Shown piece by piece: positions 10,025 to 22,079 of a stretch of 64,000 nt of DNA; within the stretch, counting starts at the first letter, position 1; the number at the start of each line of letters is the position of its first letter. The notes below the pieces were generated by a model. The model worked only from the letters and a program-made list of their open reading frames with translations, made no database searches and was not told the origin of the DNA. The DNA lies in the NCBI GenBank assembly GCA_018296165.2, contig JACKQL020000038.1:372001-436000 (forward strand), in the 5' to 3' direction. Source of the DNA: Termitomyces sp. T153. Taxonomy: Eukaryota; Basidiomycota; Agaricomycetes; Agaricales; Lyophyllaceae. Both the position numbers and the translations under genes were made by a program.

Positions 10025-13000
10025 TCAAGGTCGGCCGCAGGCCCAATTCTTCGTGGTGACCAACTCGAGTGTCAACCCAACTCCAGAAGTTCCACTCTGC
10101 ATACCGTTCGAGTTCCATTCGTTCACATTCAAGGTCGTAGCTGAAAGGCTGGGTGCACCTCCACCGTAAATTGTGATCAAGATCGTTAAAAACAGAATTA
10201 GATAAATAGCGAGGGCTGATACAGTGAAGAGATTGAAGACATCCTGGTACAAGAGATAACGCATAAAAGATCCACCAATGATGGTATTACAATGAAATGA
10301 GTCTAATCAATACAAGCCCACCTGCGCGGTCTGGATGTTCATACCCATACCCCCTATGCTAGGAACATTATGGTACTGAACAGGATACGATGCTGGCGGA
10401 GAATACGATGATGATTGAGAATATGATGCCGGCGGAGAATTACCGTTGCTGCTGGGGGAAGACGCGGCTTCTGGCCACGAAAATCTGGCAACAATGGTTA
10501 CTACAGTTGACCAACCAGTTAAAAATAAAATTACCCAGGCATCATCATATTCTCCCACCAAGCCGGATTCTTAAGCGCCTGCATCGTTGCAAGCATATCC
10601 TCGTCAGACATACTGCCTCCGAGCCCCGAAACGCCAACGTCGCTACCGAAGTGGATTGCTCCAGTTGCAGATGAGAACGTAGCTTCGGGTTGATAGATGG
10701 GTGTTGTGTCCATTTTCCCATTCTGTTGGAATGAGGAACTGCCAAAGCTGGAACCCTGAGTAGGGCTTTCACTAGTTTGGGAAGACGTAATCGAAAATGT
10801 CGATGTGGAGGGAAGAGTACCAGAATGCGCGAAGTCATGAGATGGAGAGTTGTTGTTCGCTGGAGGGTGTGGGTGAAGACGTCCCACAGTTGCCCCATCC
10901 CGCCGGTGCCGCGACAGGAGGCCGGCAAGAAATCGCGCATAGAGCTTTGGAGTGTGACGATCATCGATTGCAATTTCTGGAGAGCTTAAGGTTTGGATAA
11001 GGCGTCCAATAAGGTCAAAGATTTCGGTCTCCTGCTCCTTCGCCAAAAGACTGGAGAATTCAGGTTTCAAGAGCTTGATAATAAACTTGAACACTCCTGA
11101 TGACAAACTGCTGCAGCCGACAACATACCTTGAGAAGGAATGCCGAGGCAAAGGAAGCGAAGATGAAGTGCCCTAAAGCGAAGGTGAAGAGAATTCAACA
11201 TCAGGCACGGGGGAACATACCATCAGGTGCATAACGCATATATCCTGTGGGAGCCAGATTTTCGACCATATTCCGTATGACAGATTTAGCAGCATCCAGA
11301 CACTATGGATGGATTTTAGATGAATCAGAACTGACTCCGTAAGACAATTTGTTGAGGTATTCACCTTGTCAAAGTACAGATTATCTCCCGGCTGGATCCC
11401 ACGTTGGTATGCTTGCTGAAATCCGAATGAGAAGACAACGAGGCGTGAATAGGCCACGAGACTTGAAAGTACGTTAGTTTTCGTACTGCTGAAAAGAAGT
11501 CTCATGCATACAACGGTAGCAAACTGCATCGGAAGGCACAGCCAGCATCTACAATCGATATTGTAAGGGCAATGCAAATGTGCATCGATTTCGATCCTAC
11601 CATTGGGATCCGAGTCTTCAGAAAACCGTCTCGTCCATTCCTCTTGATAGCTCATCAATTGGATATCATGGTTCATGGTTACTGTACGAAAGTCGACCCG
11701 CTACGCAAGTTACCCGATTAGATGGTTTATAAAAGGGGACATATTAACAATACCCTATTGAGACCACTTGGGGAGGATGAATCGCTGAAGATCTCGTCAT
11801 GAGACTTGGCCATGATTCGCAATAGCGCTGAATATGCACATAAATGCACATCATGCTGGCATTGGTTGGGTGTCAGTTGGCGAAATCGGAAGTTGACATG
11901 AAGGTTCTCACAGAAAGGTTGTACTGAGACTTCTTGTACCATTCCTTCGCGTTCCGCATGATACTACAAGTTGATTGTTAGCTCCTGACAAGAGGGCGTA
12001 TATGAGATGTCACAAACTAATCCTCCTTGACAGTGAATGGTTTGCCAAACTGTGTTGCTGTCGAACGGTCCAAGTTAGAGCAGATCATCCAGACTCTGGT
12101 TCGATTTAATATCTCCCGTTCTTCTTTCTCATTCTGTGGTTTTGTCGCAGAGACCTGGTGCAGATTGAGATCCGTGGCAATTCTGAATAGCGATAAGTTG
12201 TTATCCAGATCAAAGTATAGCAGCAGCCGAAATTACCTGATTGCTAGACCAGTATAAAGCCAACTCCTGTCCTCTTCCCATCTCCGCGCTGGAACAGCAT
12301 ATATACTCATCAGGATGTATGCCTGACAAAGTTCCACAGACTTCCATCCATCAATGAGAGCGTTCGCTGCCGAATGCTTCGCAAAATGCATAGCGATCGG
12401 GTAGATTTCTGATTTCTCAACATAATATCTCGATGAAATAGCACAAACTACAGGTTGAAGTGATTGGTTTATGCCTTGTTGATAAGTCGCACACGGGGCA
12501 CTTACTAACGGTGAAAAGGAAGGGACATCTTGCAAAAGTAGACGCCGGGGTATGAAGATCAGGATCTAAGAGCGAAATAAACGGCTATGAAGAGACACGA
12601 GATTAATACATGCCACAAAAACATTCGATAATATGCTTACGTTGACGCGCTGGAAAAATCTGACCGGACCCGAGGCATTTAAGACATTGAAGACGTGAAA
12701 AGAAAGGCGTCACGAACATATCAAAGAGAGCATCAACATCTTCAGGCGTCACCAGTCCATGGACTAGGATCTCAGGAGGGCTATGCTGCTCAATTAAGGT
12801 TGCACGTATGCCAAGATCCGTGGCAGGGCCTTGAATTGCGGTTAGACCGGTTCATGATAAAGCATTCAGGAGACGTGACAAACCCGGCATAAAGTAGGTT
12901 TCGTTTGCGACACCCTGGAAGGAAGACCATATGTTTCCTTATACAGACAGGAATGGAAGGAAAGCACATACGACATCGTCGTCATCCAGATTCTCCTCCG

Positions 13001-16000
13001 CAGCTACTATTTCCTTCGCGTCTTTCTTTCCTCTTGATTTATTGTTGCTCAAGCTCAAGTTCGCGATCAGGCCGAGAGGAGTATCTGAATCCGGGAGAGA
13101 AGACAGCTTATCATTCGTAGCCGTGATGTCTTCGCCTCCGACTGTCTGGCTATCGTCATCGTCCGTAGGCACTACAAGGCCGAATCGTGACTCGTGGATA
13201 TCCTCTGCATCGGAATCGTCATCTTCTATGTTGGTGTTCCGAAGATCCTTGAAAGCATTAGGTCCAGCTTTTCCGCCTGCGGAACGGACGCTAGCTTGAA
13301 GGCGATCCAACCATTCCAGGATGTTCTTGTTGTTCTGGTCCGAAGGTGATGTAGCCATTCGATAAGACGCGATTGACATAGGAGTCGCAATGTATGGGTT
13401 ATGCAGCTGGATACGAACAATGATATCAATGACGTCATCATAATAGTCAGGTTGCACCGTTCACCTGCTTCAGAAGGGACTCGATTATCGCATCTTTTTG
13501 TTTAATTTGTGCGAGAAGATATTCGCGCTTGCTAAAGGCGACGAAAGAATATGGTAAGTCTGAGTTCGAAGACGCAGGGGAAGATGGGCATGATGAAGGA
13601 GATGAATCCGACAGTGGATAATCAAGGGAAGGATTTGGTGATGAGTACATCTTGGAGGAAGAGGGCGGAGGAAATGGTCAAGTAGTTCTGTTCGAACGCC
13701 TCCATTTAAACGAACGAATCACCGTACGTCAAAGCAAGCACTACCTCCTTTTACTTCGATGTCTGCTAGTGTGGAGACCATCGGGATGGTGATCGGTGTG
13801 CTGTAAGTATATTTGATCCGGGGAGGATCAATGCCAAGTCCGGGAAAGAAGAAGATGAATGACTGCGGAGATTAGACTTACTTGGGAGCTGTCCTCGGCT
13901 TTCTGCCCTCGACGATACAAACATGTCCGCCACTTTTGCACCTCCGACATGTGTTGTCGCCTTTTGGAAAATCACATTTCATCTAGCAAAGCCGCAAGAC
14001 AGTTATGTAATCAAGAGTTCGTGAGGAGCAATTTGAAGAGTGTGCGGCGGTGTGAAAAGCAGATATCGGAGTGTAGTGTCGTAGAAAGTACCGTCGGGGA
14101 AAAAAGGTTCACGATCAATGACGGTAAAGGTCCGAGAAATAGATAGAACGGTCCAATCAGGGAAGATTTAAAAAGAGCAAAAAAAAAACAGAAGAAAACC
14201 GCAGTAAATGAGGTGACATATCAGCCGTCAGTCCAAATCCAAGCGCCTCAAAGGTTCTAGAAACGTTACGTACCTTAAGCTTCTTGCAATGGGTACATGC
14301 GCCGGGTCTATTGAACCAAATTCGCGGAGAATGATCGAGTGATTGGATCCAAGAGGTTTTTTTTTCGAAGGGAAATCCATGGATGCCGTGAGGAGTAGCA
14401 TCAGATATCGATTCAGTCACGGAGGATTTGATGTCATGACGGAAGGAAAAATGTGCCGCGGCAGTGCAATGAGGCAGTGCATGTTGTAGGCGCGATTAGA
14501 AAACGAACGACATAAACAATTTGAAAGGGAACACGATTAGCGAAGAGTTAAACGTAGAAAGAAGATGAATGAAAGCGCCACAAGTGGATTGGGGGCAAGT
14601 AGAAACATCCGAAATTACAAAAATGATGGTGAAATAAACAAGGCAAAATAAAGGTGGAGATCCATACACGTCGCGTACACCGCATTGATTAAGACGTCAT
14701 CGCCGTTGAAGACGAATTAACCGGATGTAAATCATACCCGCGGCGTATAAGCATCAAGTGGATAACGTCGAGCCAACGTTAAATGACAGATAAAATCCGA
14801 GAAAATGAACAGCGGAGCATTGAGGTTCCCGATTCCGTAGTTGATAGTTGTGGAGTTAGAAGGAGATAAAAAAACAGGAGATCATCAATAACGCATTCCT
14901 CTACTTCGGGCGAGAAAGGACAACTCACAATCGAGTTCTGGATCCGCCGCCAACTACACCCATCCCACCCATTCCAACACTAATTCCACCCGAGTTGAAT
15001 GGGTTCTCAGCTTCCTCATACTCACTGTCACTTATACTATCCGCACGTCGGGATTTTTGCGGCGGCGTTGGATCCGTTTTCGGGCGTTTGCGCTTAACAG
15101 GGGCTTTTGGTGTGTTGTCAGAGGCGGTAATGCGGCGAGTGTGAGAAGACCTCCGAATCTTGTCTTCGACTTTCGAAGACGCAGATCCGGGCATCTTAAG
15201 ACTGGTGTTTGTCGATGTTTTTGTTTCTGCGGGCGTATCGTTTACGAGTTGAGTGATATTGGCGTTGGAGACGACAGATTTATTATAGACTTCCTTTATC
15301 CAGTGGTCAGATGCAGGGGAGAGCGACGAAGAGTGAGAAGATAGAGGAGGAGGATGTGAGTTGAACGGTCCGGAGAAAGAAGTCGTATTGGTTTGAATGG
15401 AAATGAAAGGGGGAGAAGGAGTTTGGGCTTGAGACTGCGGTTGCTGATGGGAGGAAAAACCAACGTTTTGAACACCATAACTCAAGTTAGACTGAGGAGA
15501 AATCTGCTGCTGCTGTTGGTACAATGGTTCAGGTGTCGCGGTATATACAGGTGCGTTCACATTCGTAGCCGAGCTTGGATGGGGGAAATAGCTAGCATAC
15601 GGATTTGCCGCAGTGGTCCGTGGGTCAAATGATGCGCTGTTATCTAGTGGCGTCGTCGAACTATTTACAACGCCAGATTGAGGGGAGGTCGCCGCTAGTG
15701 CAGGCTCTACATAACGCGAGTGTGATGTCTGAGGGTACTGGCGGTGAGAGTAGTCGTACTGGTCCGGCGTAGGTAGAGAATGACGGAAATCCTGGTGGTA
15801 TGCCTGAGGTTGCTGCTGCTGCTGGTATGAATCAGATCGATGGAGAACTGGATGTTGGTGCATAGATTGTTGGTGGTGTGGGTGCTGGTTCTGGTTCTGC
15901 TGGCCACCATGTGCATCAATCCACTGTTGGTATTGTGACTGACTATCCCCTTGGCCCTGCGCTATCGCGTCTGGGTCGTAGAACGTTGACGTAGGACCAA

Positions 16001-16305
16001 TCATGTGCGATGAGGACACAATCGATGCTGCTGGAGCTTGGATATCTCTATTGGGTCCACTTGATGAAGCAATGTGGGTAGGAGGCAGGAACCAAGCGTC
16101 TATGGGATTGGCTGCCGCAAGCTGTCTTCGGGAAGATGGACCAGTATCTTGACCTACTCATAAGGACCAGTCAGTACCGAAGATGGGTTCGATATGGAGC
16201 ATACAGACCAGGGGAGAACGTCGAAGATGATGGACGCGCAGGATCGTGACTATCCGCAGTCGATTTGTAGTTTTCCGTACCAGGTCTTCCTTGTGATGAT
16301 AGCAT
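10025..16305 (-). CDS. Zn2Cys6 fungal transcription factor with fungal_trans domain
   Basis: A nuclear DNA-binding regulator of the Gal4 type. Reading from 16305: Ser/Pro/Gln-rich N-terminus with poly-Gln runs (15.0-16.3 kb) and basic stretch PVKRKRPK. The zinc cluster is assembled from two exons (14307-14274 and 13982-13882): PGACTHCKKLKMKCDF and CRRCKSGGHVC, six cysteines as required. A coiled coil follows (13531-13465, KREYLLAQIKQKDAII), then an acidic linker (13.0-13.4 kb). The fungal_trans core includes VCAISSRYY, ARRWEEDRSWLYTGLAIR, ATDLNLHQVS, DVHLCAYSALLRIMAKSHDE and PEFSSLLAKEQE. The C-terminal region contains DEDMLATMQALKNPAWW. Three introns are long for this genome (14308-14928, 13983-14273, 13532-13881); others are about 55 bp. 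The first exon is uncertain (ATG 16305 is the simplest choice), and the last exon could end near 10307 or 10025. Target genes are unknown. Confidence 0.85.
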
Positions 16306-17481
16306 TTTTCTGGATTTCCGGTGAGTATAACAGGAAGCGGTATCCCTTTATTCATGATCTTTCCCACCTGGTTATCTATCAATGGTCGGCGGCTACTCGG
16401 GGCCGGTGTGGGATAACGGGCAGAAGACCTCACTGACTTTGTGTCGTCCTTCAGTTACAGGGGGATCTATCGCGAGATTTCTCGAGGACTTCTCTGAAAA
16501 GGGACGATGAGTTCTTCTTTACGTATTAATACGCGCGTTTCAGGCGAGAAGGCGAGAATTGGAGGGAAAGATCAGATGACAGCCTGCCTCAGGCATCATC
16601 GATCATTGTCAATTGCAAGAATTTCGAGGGAGCCCAGGGGCATCTATTTCCATTTATACATATGTTATCATATGTTTTTATCATGTTTTGTCGTTCGTCA
16701 AAAATATGGATGGGGCAAGGTTCAAGCGGCGACCAGACAATTCCCTCTCCGAGTCACTTCCTTTTCGAGGCTCTTATTATGGCTCATCCATGTGGTACAC
16801 TTATCCCAAGTAAAGCTTTAGCCTACTATACTCGAGTTCGAACCGCATATAGGAGCGGATATCACTTGATTTTTTATCCCTCCGTTTCCGTCTTGAGATA
16901 TTTCGTTCCCCATACGACAATCGCTCTATGTTCTTTCTTTCCCCGATGTTGACTCTCTGAGTTCTGACTAGTGATGTGTCTCTTGCTAATACACCGGTAT
17001 CTCGGACTATCCCATCTTCCATTCCGGCAGTCTCCTCATCCAAGTATAGACACTTTCGATCCCGGCAATCCCCTCATGACCTATGCCGTGCTTATTGCAA
17101 CGACTTGATCTTCCGTCTGTAGGAATCCCATAAGGGTACTCGATCACCCCGACTTGCTGGTGCAATCCCCATTGTACCGCGGAAGAACCTATTGACTATC
17201 TACCAAGAGCATCCTAGGTGTCCAAACTCTTTCGAGGATGACATTCCCTGCAGATACCGGCCCGTCTAGCCAAGACGCCCGATAGCGCCCCCCAATTGCC
17301 TCTCAGAAGCCCCCCTCAAACATCTTCCAAGTAGTCAATGGCTTCTCGGAGCTCGTCGATCGTGCCGGAAGCCAATCCCTAAGCCATTTTGAGAGTAGTT
17401 GTAATTCTATTATCAATAACGTACAGTTCTTTAAGGCACCAGCTCCACCAAGGTACTTCTAACTTGCAAAGGACACTTGTA
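16306..17481. other. intergenic, probable 5' region of the Zn2Cys6 gene
   Basis: No convincing gene. A stretch at 16358-16433 reads on the minus strand as SARYPTPAPSSRRPLIDN, resembling a low-complexity regulator N-terminus, so the factor may have a further 5' exon here. Confidence 0.35.
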
Positions 17482-17702
17482 GACTCGTGGTAAATCAGGG
17501 GCCAGTAGTTCTAGACTGCATACTGAGGTTGCTTACCGCTGAAAAACAGAAATAACCTATTCTGACTCGCGGTTAACTTGGGGTGAATAGTTCTAGAATA
17601 CACTGAGGGTTGCTTACCGCTAAAAGTCAGAAATAACCTATTCTGGGGTAGATCACATGCTGAGGTTGCTTACCGCCTCAAAGTAAGAAATAACCCATTC
17701 GA
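17482..17702. repeat. three diverged tandem repeats of about 65-80 bp
   Basis: Three units share the core GAGGTTGCTTACCGCT followed by AGAAATAACCTATTCTG-like sequence, at about 17525-17560, 17605-17645 and 17660-17700. Units 1 and 2 also share an upstream segment (GACTCGTGGTAA... against GACTCGCGGTTAA..., then AGTAGTTCTAGA against AATAGTTCTAGA). They lie in a 2.7-kb gene-free stretch. No function can be assigned. Confidence 0.65.
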
Positions 17703-18981
17703 CGCTCGTCACCCTCGCATACTTAGTGAACCGAGATGGATCTACACGTCTTCTCGTCTACAATGAAACAAAAAGTACCGAGCAGGTACCAAGCTTGTAC
17801 TTACATACTCAAAGTCAAAAATGCCTCGAATACCACCCCGGGTACTCCATTAACCGAAGACAGACCCCACGTGTCCTCTTGTGTGCAGAGGCAGATGAAA
17901 CTGTTTCATTTACACACAACTCTTTGCTTCTGAAATACTCTATATCCACGAAAACTAAAGCACAGGAAGACCAGGGTTAAACTTTAAAAGCCAATAGCAT
18001 GGCAAGCAATCTGGAAAACCATCTCTAAAATATATAGAACTGACTCGGCACGAGCTGCCGGAGCACAATGCTCAGGATCACTCGTAGAACGAGTTGTTCC
18101 GCTGTGCTCTCTCACATCCCTTTGCAGGGAGGGAAATTCCGAACTCGACATCAAATCCTAATTGTATCTGATTCGAACGACTGTTTGTCTGCCGATCACC
18201 GCGTCTTGATTCAGAAATATTGTCATATGGTTCGATAGATTTTGATTCAGCGAGCCCTACAAATGATTTTGATCGTGATGTATCAAGGTCACTTTAAATA
18301 TATTTTTTCACATATCTGCCGAGTTATAGCCATAGTCTAATGTCCATACCTCACGATCGCCGTGAGTAACCGAGTATAACAGACCAGCGCGCCCAACGCT
18401 GGCTGCCACATGGTATCTTAAACTTTGTCGACAATTTTAGACGCCGCCCAACCTAACCGTATTTTCATGGCCGATACGCTGTGGCGCTATGCCGGTCGGC
18501 AGTCAATTGTTGAACTTTTCCTCTCAGAGATGGGCCGTACAGCGTGGAATACTAGTTCCTCCCTTTTTTCCAATGTGATTCTAAAGTCGTGCGGCTGTTG
18601 AGTAAGTTGGCGTTCACTGATCCTGAACTCCCAGGCAAGAAACCGAAGGTCAAGTATACACACGGCGCATAATCCGTTTGTAAAAGATGTGATCAAGACA
18701 AGTTTACTTAGAAGAATATGTGTACTTTTTTTTTCGGAGGTATCATCAGGAAACAACGCGCGCACCCGAGATTTTCGTCAGATTGAACTCATTTTTATGC
18801 TATACCCCGGCCCCAACACATCATGTATCGCTGCGGTGGCGAATATGGTAAGTACACATACACCTAACGTACAACATCAAGATACTAGATAGATAGATAC
18901 AATATACCTACGAGTAATAAATCCCCAGATCTCAAACGCTAAGGACGACCAACGTCAGGCTACTTCAATAATTATGGTTTA
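17703..18981. other. intergenic; contains a nested hairpin at 18061-18109
   Basis: No gene recognised. A compact double inverted repeat occurs: outer arms GAGCACA (18061-18067) and TGTGCTC (18103-18109), inner arms ACTCGT (18080-18085) and ACGAGT (18089-18094) with a 3-nt loop. Whether it is transcribed is unknown. Confidence 0.35.
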
Positions 18982-20418
18982 CTATAGTTTCCATGGTGCC
19001 CTACTGGTCAGCGATCTGCTCTTGGCAAAGGCTGAGCCAGAAGCGGGTGATGTCGGGGGCATGCGCAACGTAGCTTTGACAGATGTCTTGCGGCTACGAA
19101 CAGCAAGCGGTCTCCCAGAGTGATTGATTGTCCTCGTTACAGAGGCCGTGCTTCTGCTCATGGCTGGGATAGGTTTTCCCTGGTCGACCATCAGGGTCCC
19201 AAGGCTAGAGCCATTGACGCTCATAGTTGTTACACTATAAGAACGAGAATGCTGTGATGTGTGGCAAGCCGGAAGTGGCTCCTGGCTTGTGCATCGTTTC
19301 CGTTCGGGTATATGGTGGGTCGTAGTCGTCGGGGACCGCCGAGCTGAAGAAGCTCTGGACGAAACACATGTGCTCGACGAAAGATCAGAAACTAGCTCTG
19401 ATTCAGCATCAGACGTCTCGGCTTCGGTCAACGTCTCGTCTGACGAAGCATAACCAACAATCTTGAAACCCTCCTCTAGCTGCTTGACACGCCTCTTCCC
19501 CTCCTCGATCCTCTCGAACAAACTCTCCTCCAATGAATTCGACAACTCCTGCTCCGCAAGCCTCGCTGACTGTGCCAGTTTGAGCTGTTCAAGTTCTTCC
19601 CTTACCTTCCGATAATCCTTCGCCCATTCCCCTTGAATATCTTCCACTTCCCTCTCATGCTTTTCTTTCATGCTCCCCATCTCTGCCTTGGTCGTCCCAA
19701 CCTCCTCAATCAGGTCCTTCACAAACTCTTCCACCATCCGCTCTTTCTGAACGTCCTGCACCATACGTTTCGCGGCGCGCGTGACGGCCGCTACGCGCTC
19801 CCTCCGGATCCTTTCTTTCTCCTGTACCAGCTCTGCAGCCTCTCGTTCAAGTTGCCAGACTCGGTTCCAGAGCAGAAGTTGTTCGCAGAATGTAGTGAAG
19901 GCAGTAGAACGAGAGGCACACGATTTAGCATCGGAAGCGGCGCGGAGGGCTTTAAGCTCCTTCTCTTGCCTCCATATCTTGTTAGTAAGGAGTAACTGGT
20001 CGCAGAAAGCGGTGAATTCGCATGAGGGTTGGAATCGCTGAATCCTCGAGGGTTTAGTATCTCGAGATGCAGCGACTCTGAGACGTCGATCGCGACGTTT
20101 TCGTTTATGCGTTGAGCGTTTCAAACAGTGGTAGTTACTGATTGCCAGTTGCTTTTCGAGCACCTGAAAATCTTCGAGGATGCTGCGGGATTTGTCGACG
20201 AAGCATGTCAGAGATCGGTGTGGCTCTGGGGTCGGTAATTCCGAGACGACGATTGCCTCTGGCTTGTGCTTGTGTCGTCTCAATAGATTGATTACTGCAT
20301 CTACTATAAGGAAGATCATGAAAGCTGTGACGATGATAGGGAGAGATGGGATCGATGCTCTTGAGAGCGAATGGGTATCGGCCTCCGGGGTCGAAAGGAT
20401 GGGCTGTGTGTATATCAT
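18982..20418 (-). CDS. single-pass membrane protein with long coiled coil
   Basis: A single exon of 478 residues; the start is the ATG at 20418-20416. Residues around 22-45 form one strongly hydrophobic helix (SLPIIVTAFMIFLIVDAVI) followed at once by basic RRHKHK, so the rest is probably cytosolic. Two similar short segments occur in the middle (FTAFCDQLLLTNKIWRQE and FTTFCEQLLLWNRVWQLE), an internal duplication. Then comes a charged coiled coil of roughly 130 residues (ERIRRERVAAVTRAAKRM and beyond) and a Ser/Thr/Arg-rich disordered tail. I recognise no family. It could tether or scaffold something at a membrane, but that is inference. It is divergent from DPH3 with 475 bp between starts. 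Confidence 0.7.
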   Translation of the reverse strand: MIYTQPILSTPEADTHSLSRASIPSLPIIVTAFMIFLIVDAVINLLRRHKHKPEAIVVSELPTPEPHRSLTCFVDKSRSILEDFQVLEKQLAISNYHCLKRSTHKRKRRDRRLRVAASRDTKPSRIQRFQPSCEFTAFCDQLLLTNKIWRQEKELKALRAASDAKSCASRSTAFTTFCEQLLLWNRVWQLEREAAELVQEKERIRRERVAAVTRAAKRMVQDVQKERMVEEFVKDLIEEVGTTKAEMGSMKEKHEREVEDIQGEWAKDYRKVREELEQLKLAQSARLAEQELSNSLEESLFERIEEGKRRVKQLEEGFKIVGYASSDETLTEAETSDAESELVSDLSSSTCVSSRASSARRSPTTTTHHIPERKRCTSQEPLPACHTSQHSRSYSVTTMSVNGSSLGTLMVDQGKPIPAMSRSTASVTRTINHSGRPLAVRSRKTSVKATLRMPPTSPASGSAFAKSRSLTSRAPWKL

Positions 20419-20893
20419 CACTGAGAGATGATCAATGTGGGGAGCGGGATGTGAAGAACAAAAGGGTTCGAGCCACTGGAAGCAGCAAATCTTTTTATCT
20501 GTGGGATGAAGGTTGTTAGGCCTTTTGTGAGCTTTTGTGAGCCGTTCTTGTTACCATGAGAAGAATGACAACGAGGCAGCCTCGAGTACAACAACCCTCT
20601 TGTGGATAGGATTTCACAATCATCTTGCCATCTATCAAGGTGCAGCTGTTTCAATAGCACGTCTTTTCCATGCTCTCACCATGAGGCAGACCCGCTGATC
20701 GACCTTAAAAAAAGTGACCTTGAAAAAAGTGATGTAGAAAGAGGCCTACGTAATGTGATTCGTGTAAGCTGATATGTAGTTGCACAAACTGTGACTACGA
20801 TCGAGTCACAAAAATTTCATGTCCTCTACCGGTACCACTGAGCTTGGTGCTCTCATTCGACGACGATCGCGACACTAGGGCTTTATTACGGCT
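20419..20893. promoter_or_regulatory. shared upstream region of coiled-coil gene and DPH3
   Basis: 475 bp between two divergent start codons, so both promoters must be here. A short direct duplication (GACCTTAAAAAAAGTGA / GACCTTGAAAAAAGTGA) lies at about 20701-20732. Confidence 0.5.
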
Positions 20894-21284
20894 ATGGGCG
20901 CCTACTATGACGAAATTGAGATTGAGGATATGGCCTGGGATCATGTGAAGAGTGTCTATCATTACCCCTGTCCTTGTGGAGACCGCTTCGAGATTTCTCG
21001 AAAGCAACTCGCAAACTATGAGGACATCGCGACTTGTCCGAGCTGTAGTTTGATCATACGAGTCGTATATGACCCGGTGTGTATTGCGATCCTTTGAACC
21101 TCGTAGACTGATCTGATTACCCTGTCAGCTTGATTTCGAGGATGATGAAGACGAAGAAGACGAAGCTGCGAATAGTGAAGAGGATGAAACTGCTGAGAGC
21201 GAAGACGATGATGACCAGGCCTTTGAGGACGCAATGGATAAGCTGACTATCAGCGAGGATGCTCGCACTTCTGTCTCTGCCTAA
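20894..21284 (+). CDS. DPH3: diphthamide biosynthesis protein 3 (CSL zinc finger)
   Basis: Two exons, 20894-21076 and 21129-21284, with a 52-bp intron; 112 residues. The N-terminal half is a textbook CSL/DPH3 zinc finger: DEIEIEDM, then YPCPCGDRF (Cys26, Cys28) and [15 protein letters not shown] (Cys48, Cys51). DPH3 (yeast Kti11) carries electrons to the Dph1-Dph2 iron-sulfur enzyme in the first step of diphthamide formation on elongation factor 2, and also supports Elongator tRNA modification, in the cytosol. After the intron comes a 51-residue tail, mostly Asp/Glu-rich ([16 protein letters not shown]), ending [17 protein letters not shown]. Yeast and human DPH3 lack such a long acidic tail. 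Confidence 0.93.
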
Positions 21285-22079
21285 AACGATCCCGATGTAA
21301 AGCTAGATTTGTATTACCAGGTTTGTTTATTTTCTGAAATATCCACTTCATCTTCCTCTGAACAATCGCAGCTTAGACTACCATGGAATTGTATCACTAG
21401 TTCCTTTCTACTCGAGGTAGCGTCGGTCTGTTTCGCTTGGCACCTTGAAAGGTTCCAAAATACCCACCATCAAGTAGCTCTTCCCTTGATTCCTGCCATA
21501 AATATTATCTGTATTCAATGACGTCTTGAATCTTGCAGACAGTATGATCCTATCGTTTCTCATACCTTTACTCGAACGCATATCTACCTGTAAGTTTCAT
21601 CAAAACTTACCAGAGGTTGACCAGTGCTGGTAGTACAACTCGCCGAAAGTGTCTAGGGCTGTGGACACTGACGTTTGCTGCCCAACCTTGGATGCTTACT
21701 CACCGAGACGTTCGGCTTAAGGACACTAGCGTTCAGTGACCGAAGAATTTCTTGAACCCATTCTTTTTTGTCCGCTTCTTGCCGTTTCGCGCATCTATTT
21801 TGGACCAGCACTCAATATACGCACCGCCAAATACAACGTGCATCCGTGTCACTGTCAGGTACATATCATGTGTTTTTTCATTGCATTTTAATGAGCTTTC
21901 GGATTCTAGATAACAATTTTTCCAATCGGTCTCGACCAGGTGACAACTCAATAGTGCTCAACGCTCTAACTCGAATTGACGTTATCTAATCTACCAACGC
22001 ACACTGTTAACGTAAAGTTATGCTTGCATGTCCCTGTTCAATGTTGATTACCACCTGTTGATCACAAGGCGTGAGGTGG
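21285..22079. other. intergenic, no gene seen
   Basis: Lies between the convergent ends of DPH3 and the gene at 22080-22789. Short frames only. Confidence 0.45.

Noticed and set aside
10025..10264. Separate small membrane protein (hydrophobic 80-codon frame)
   Set aside because: Lies directly downstream of the last sure exon of the Zn2Cys6 factor, with a plausible splice between; more likely its last exon or 3' UTR than a separate gene, though I cannot settle the end.
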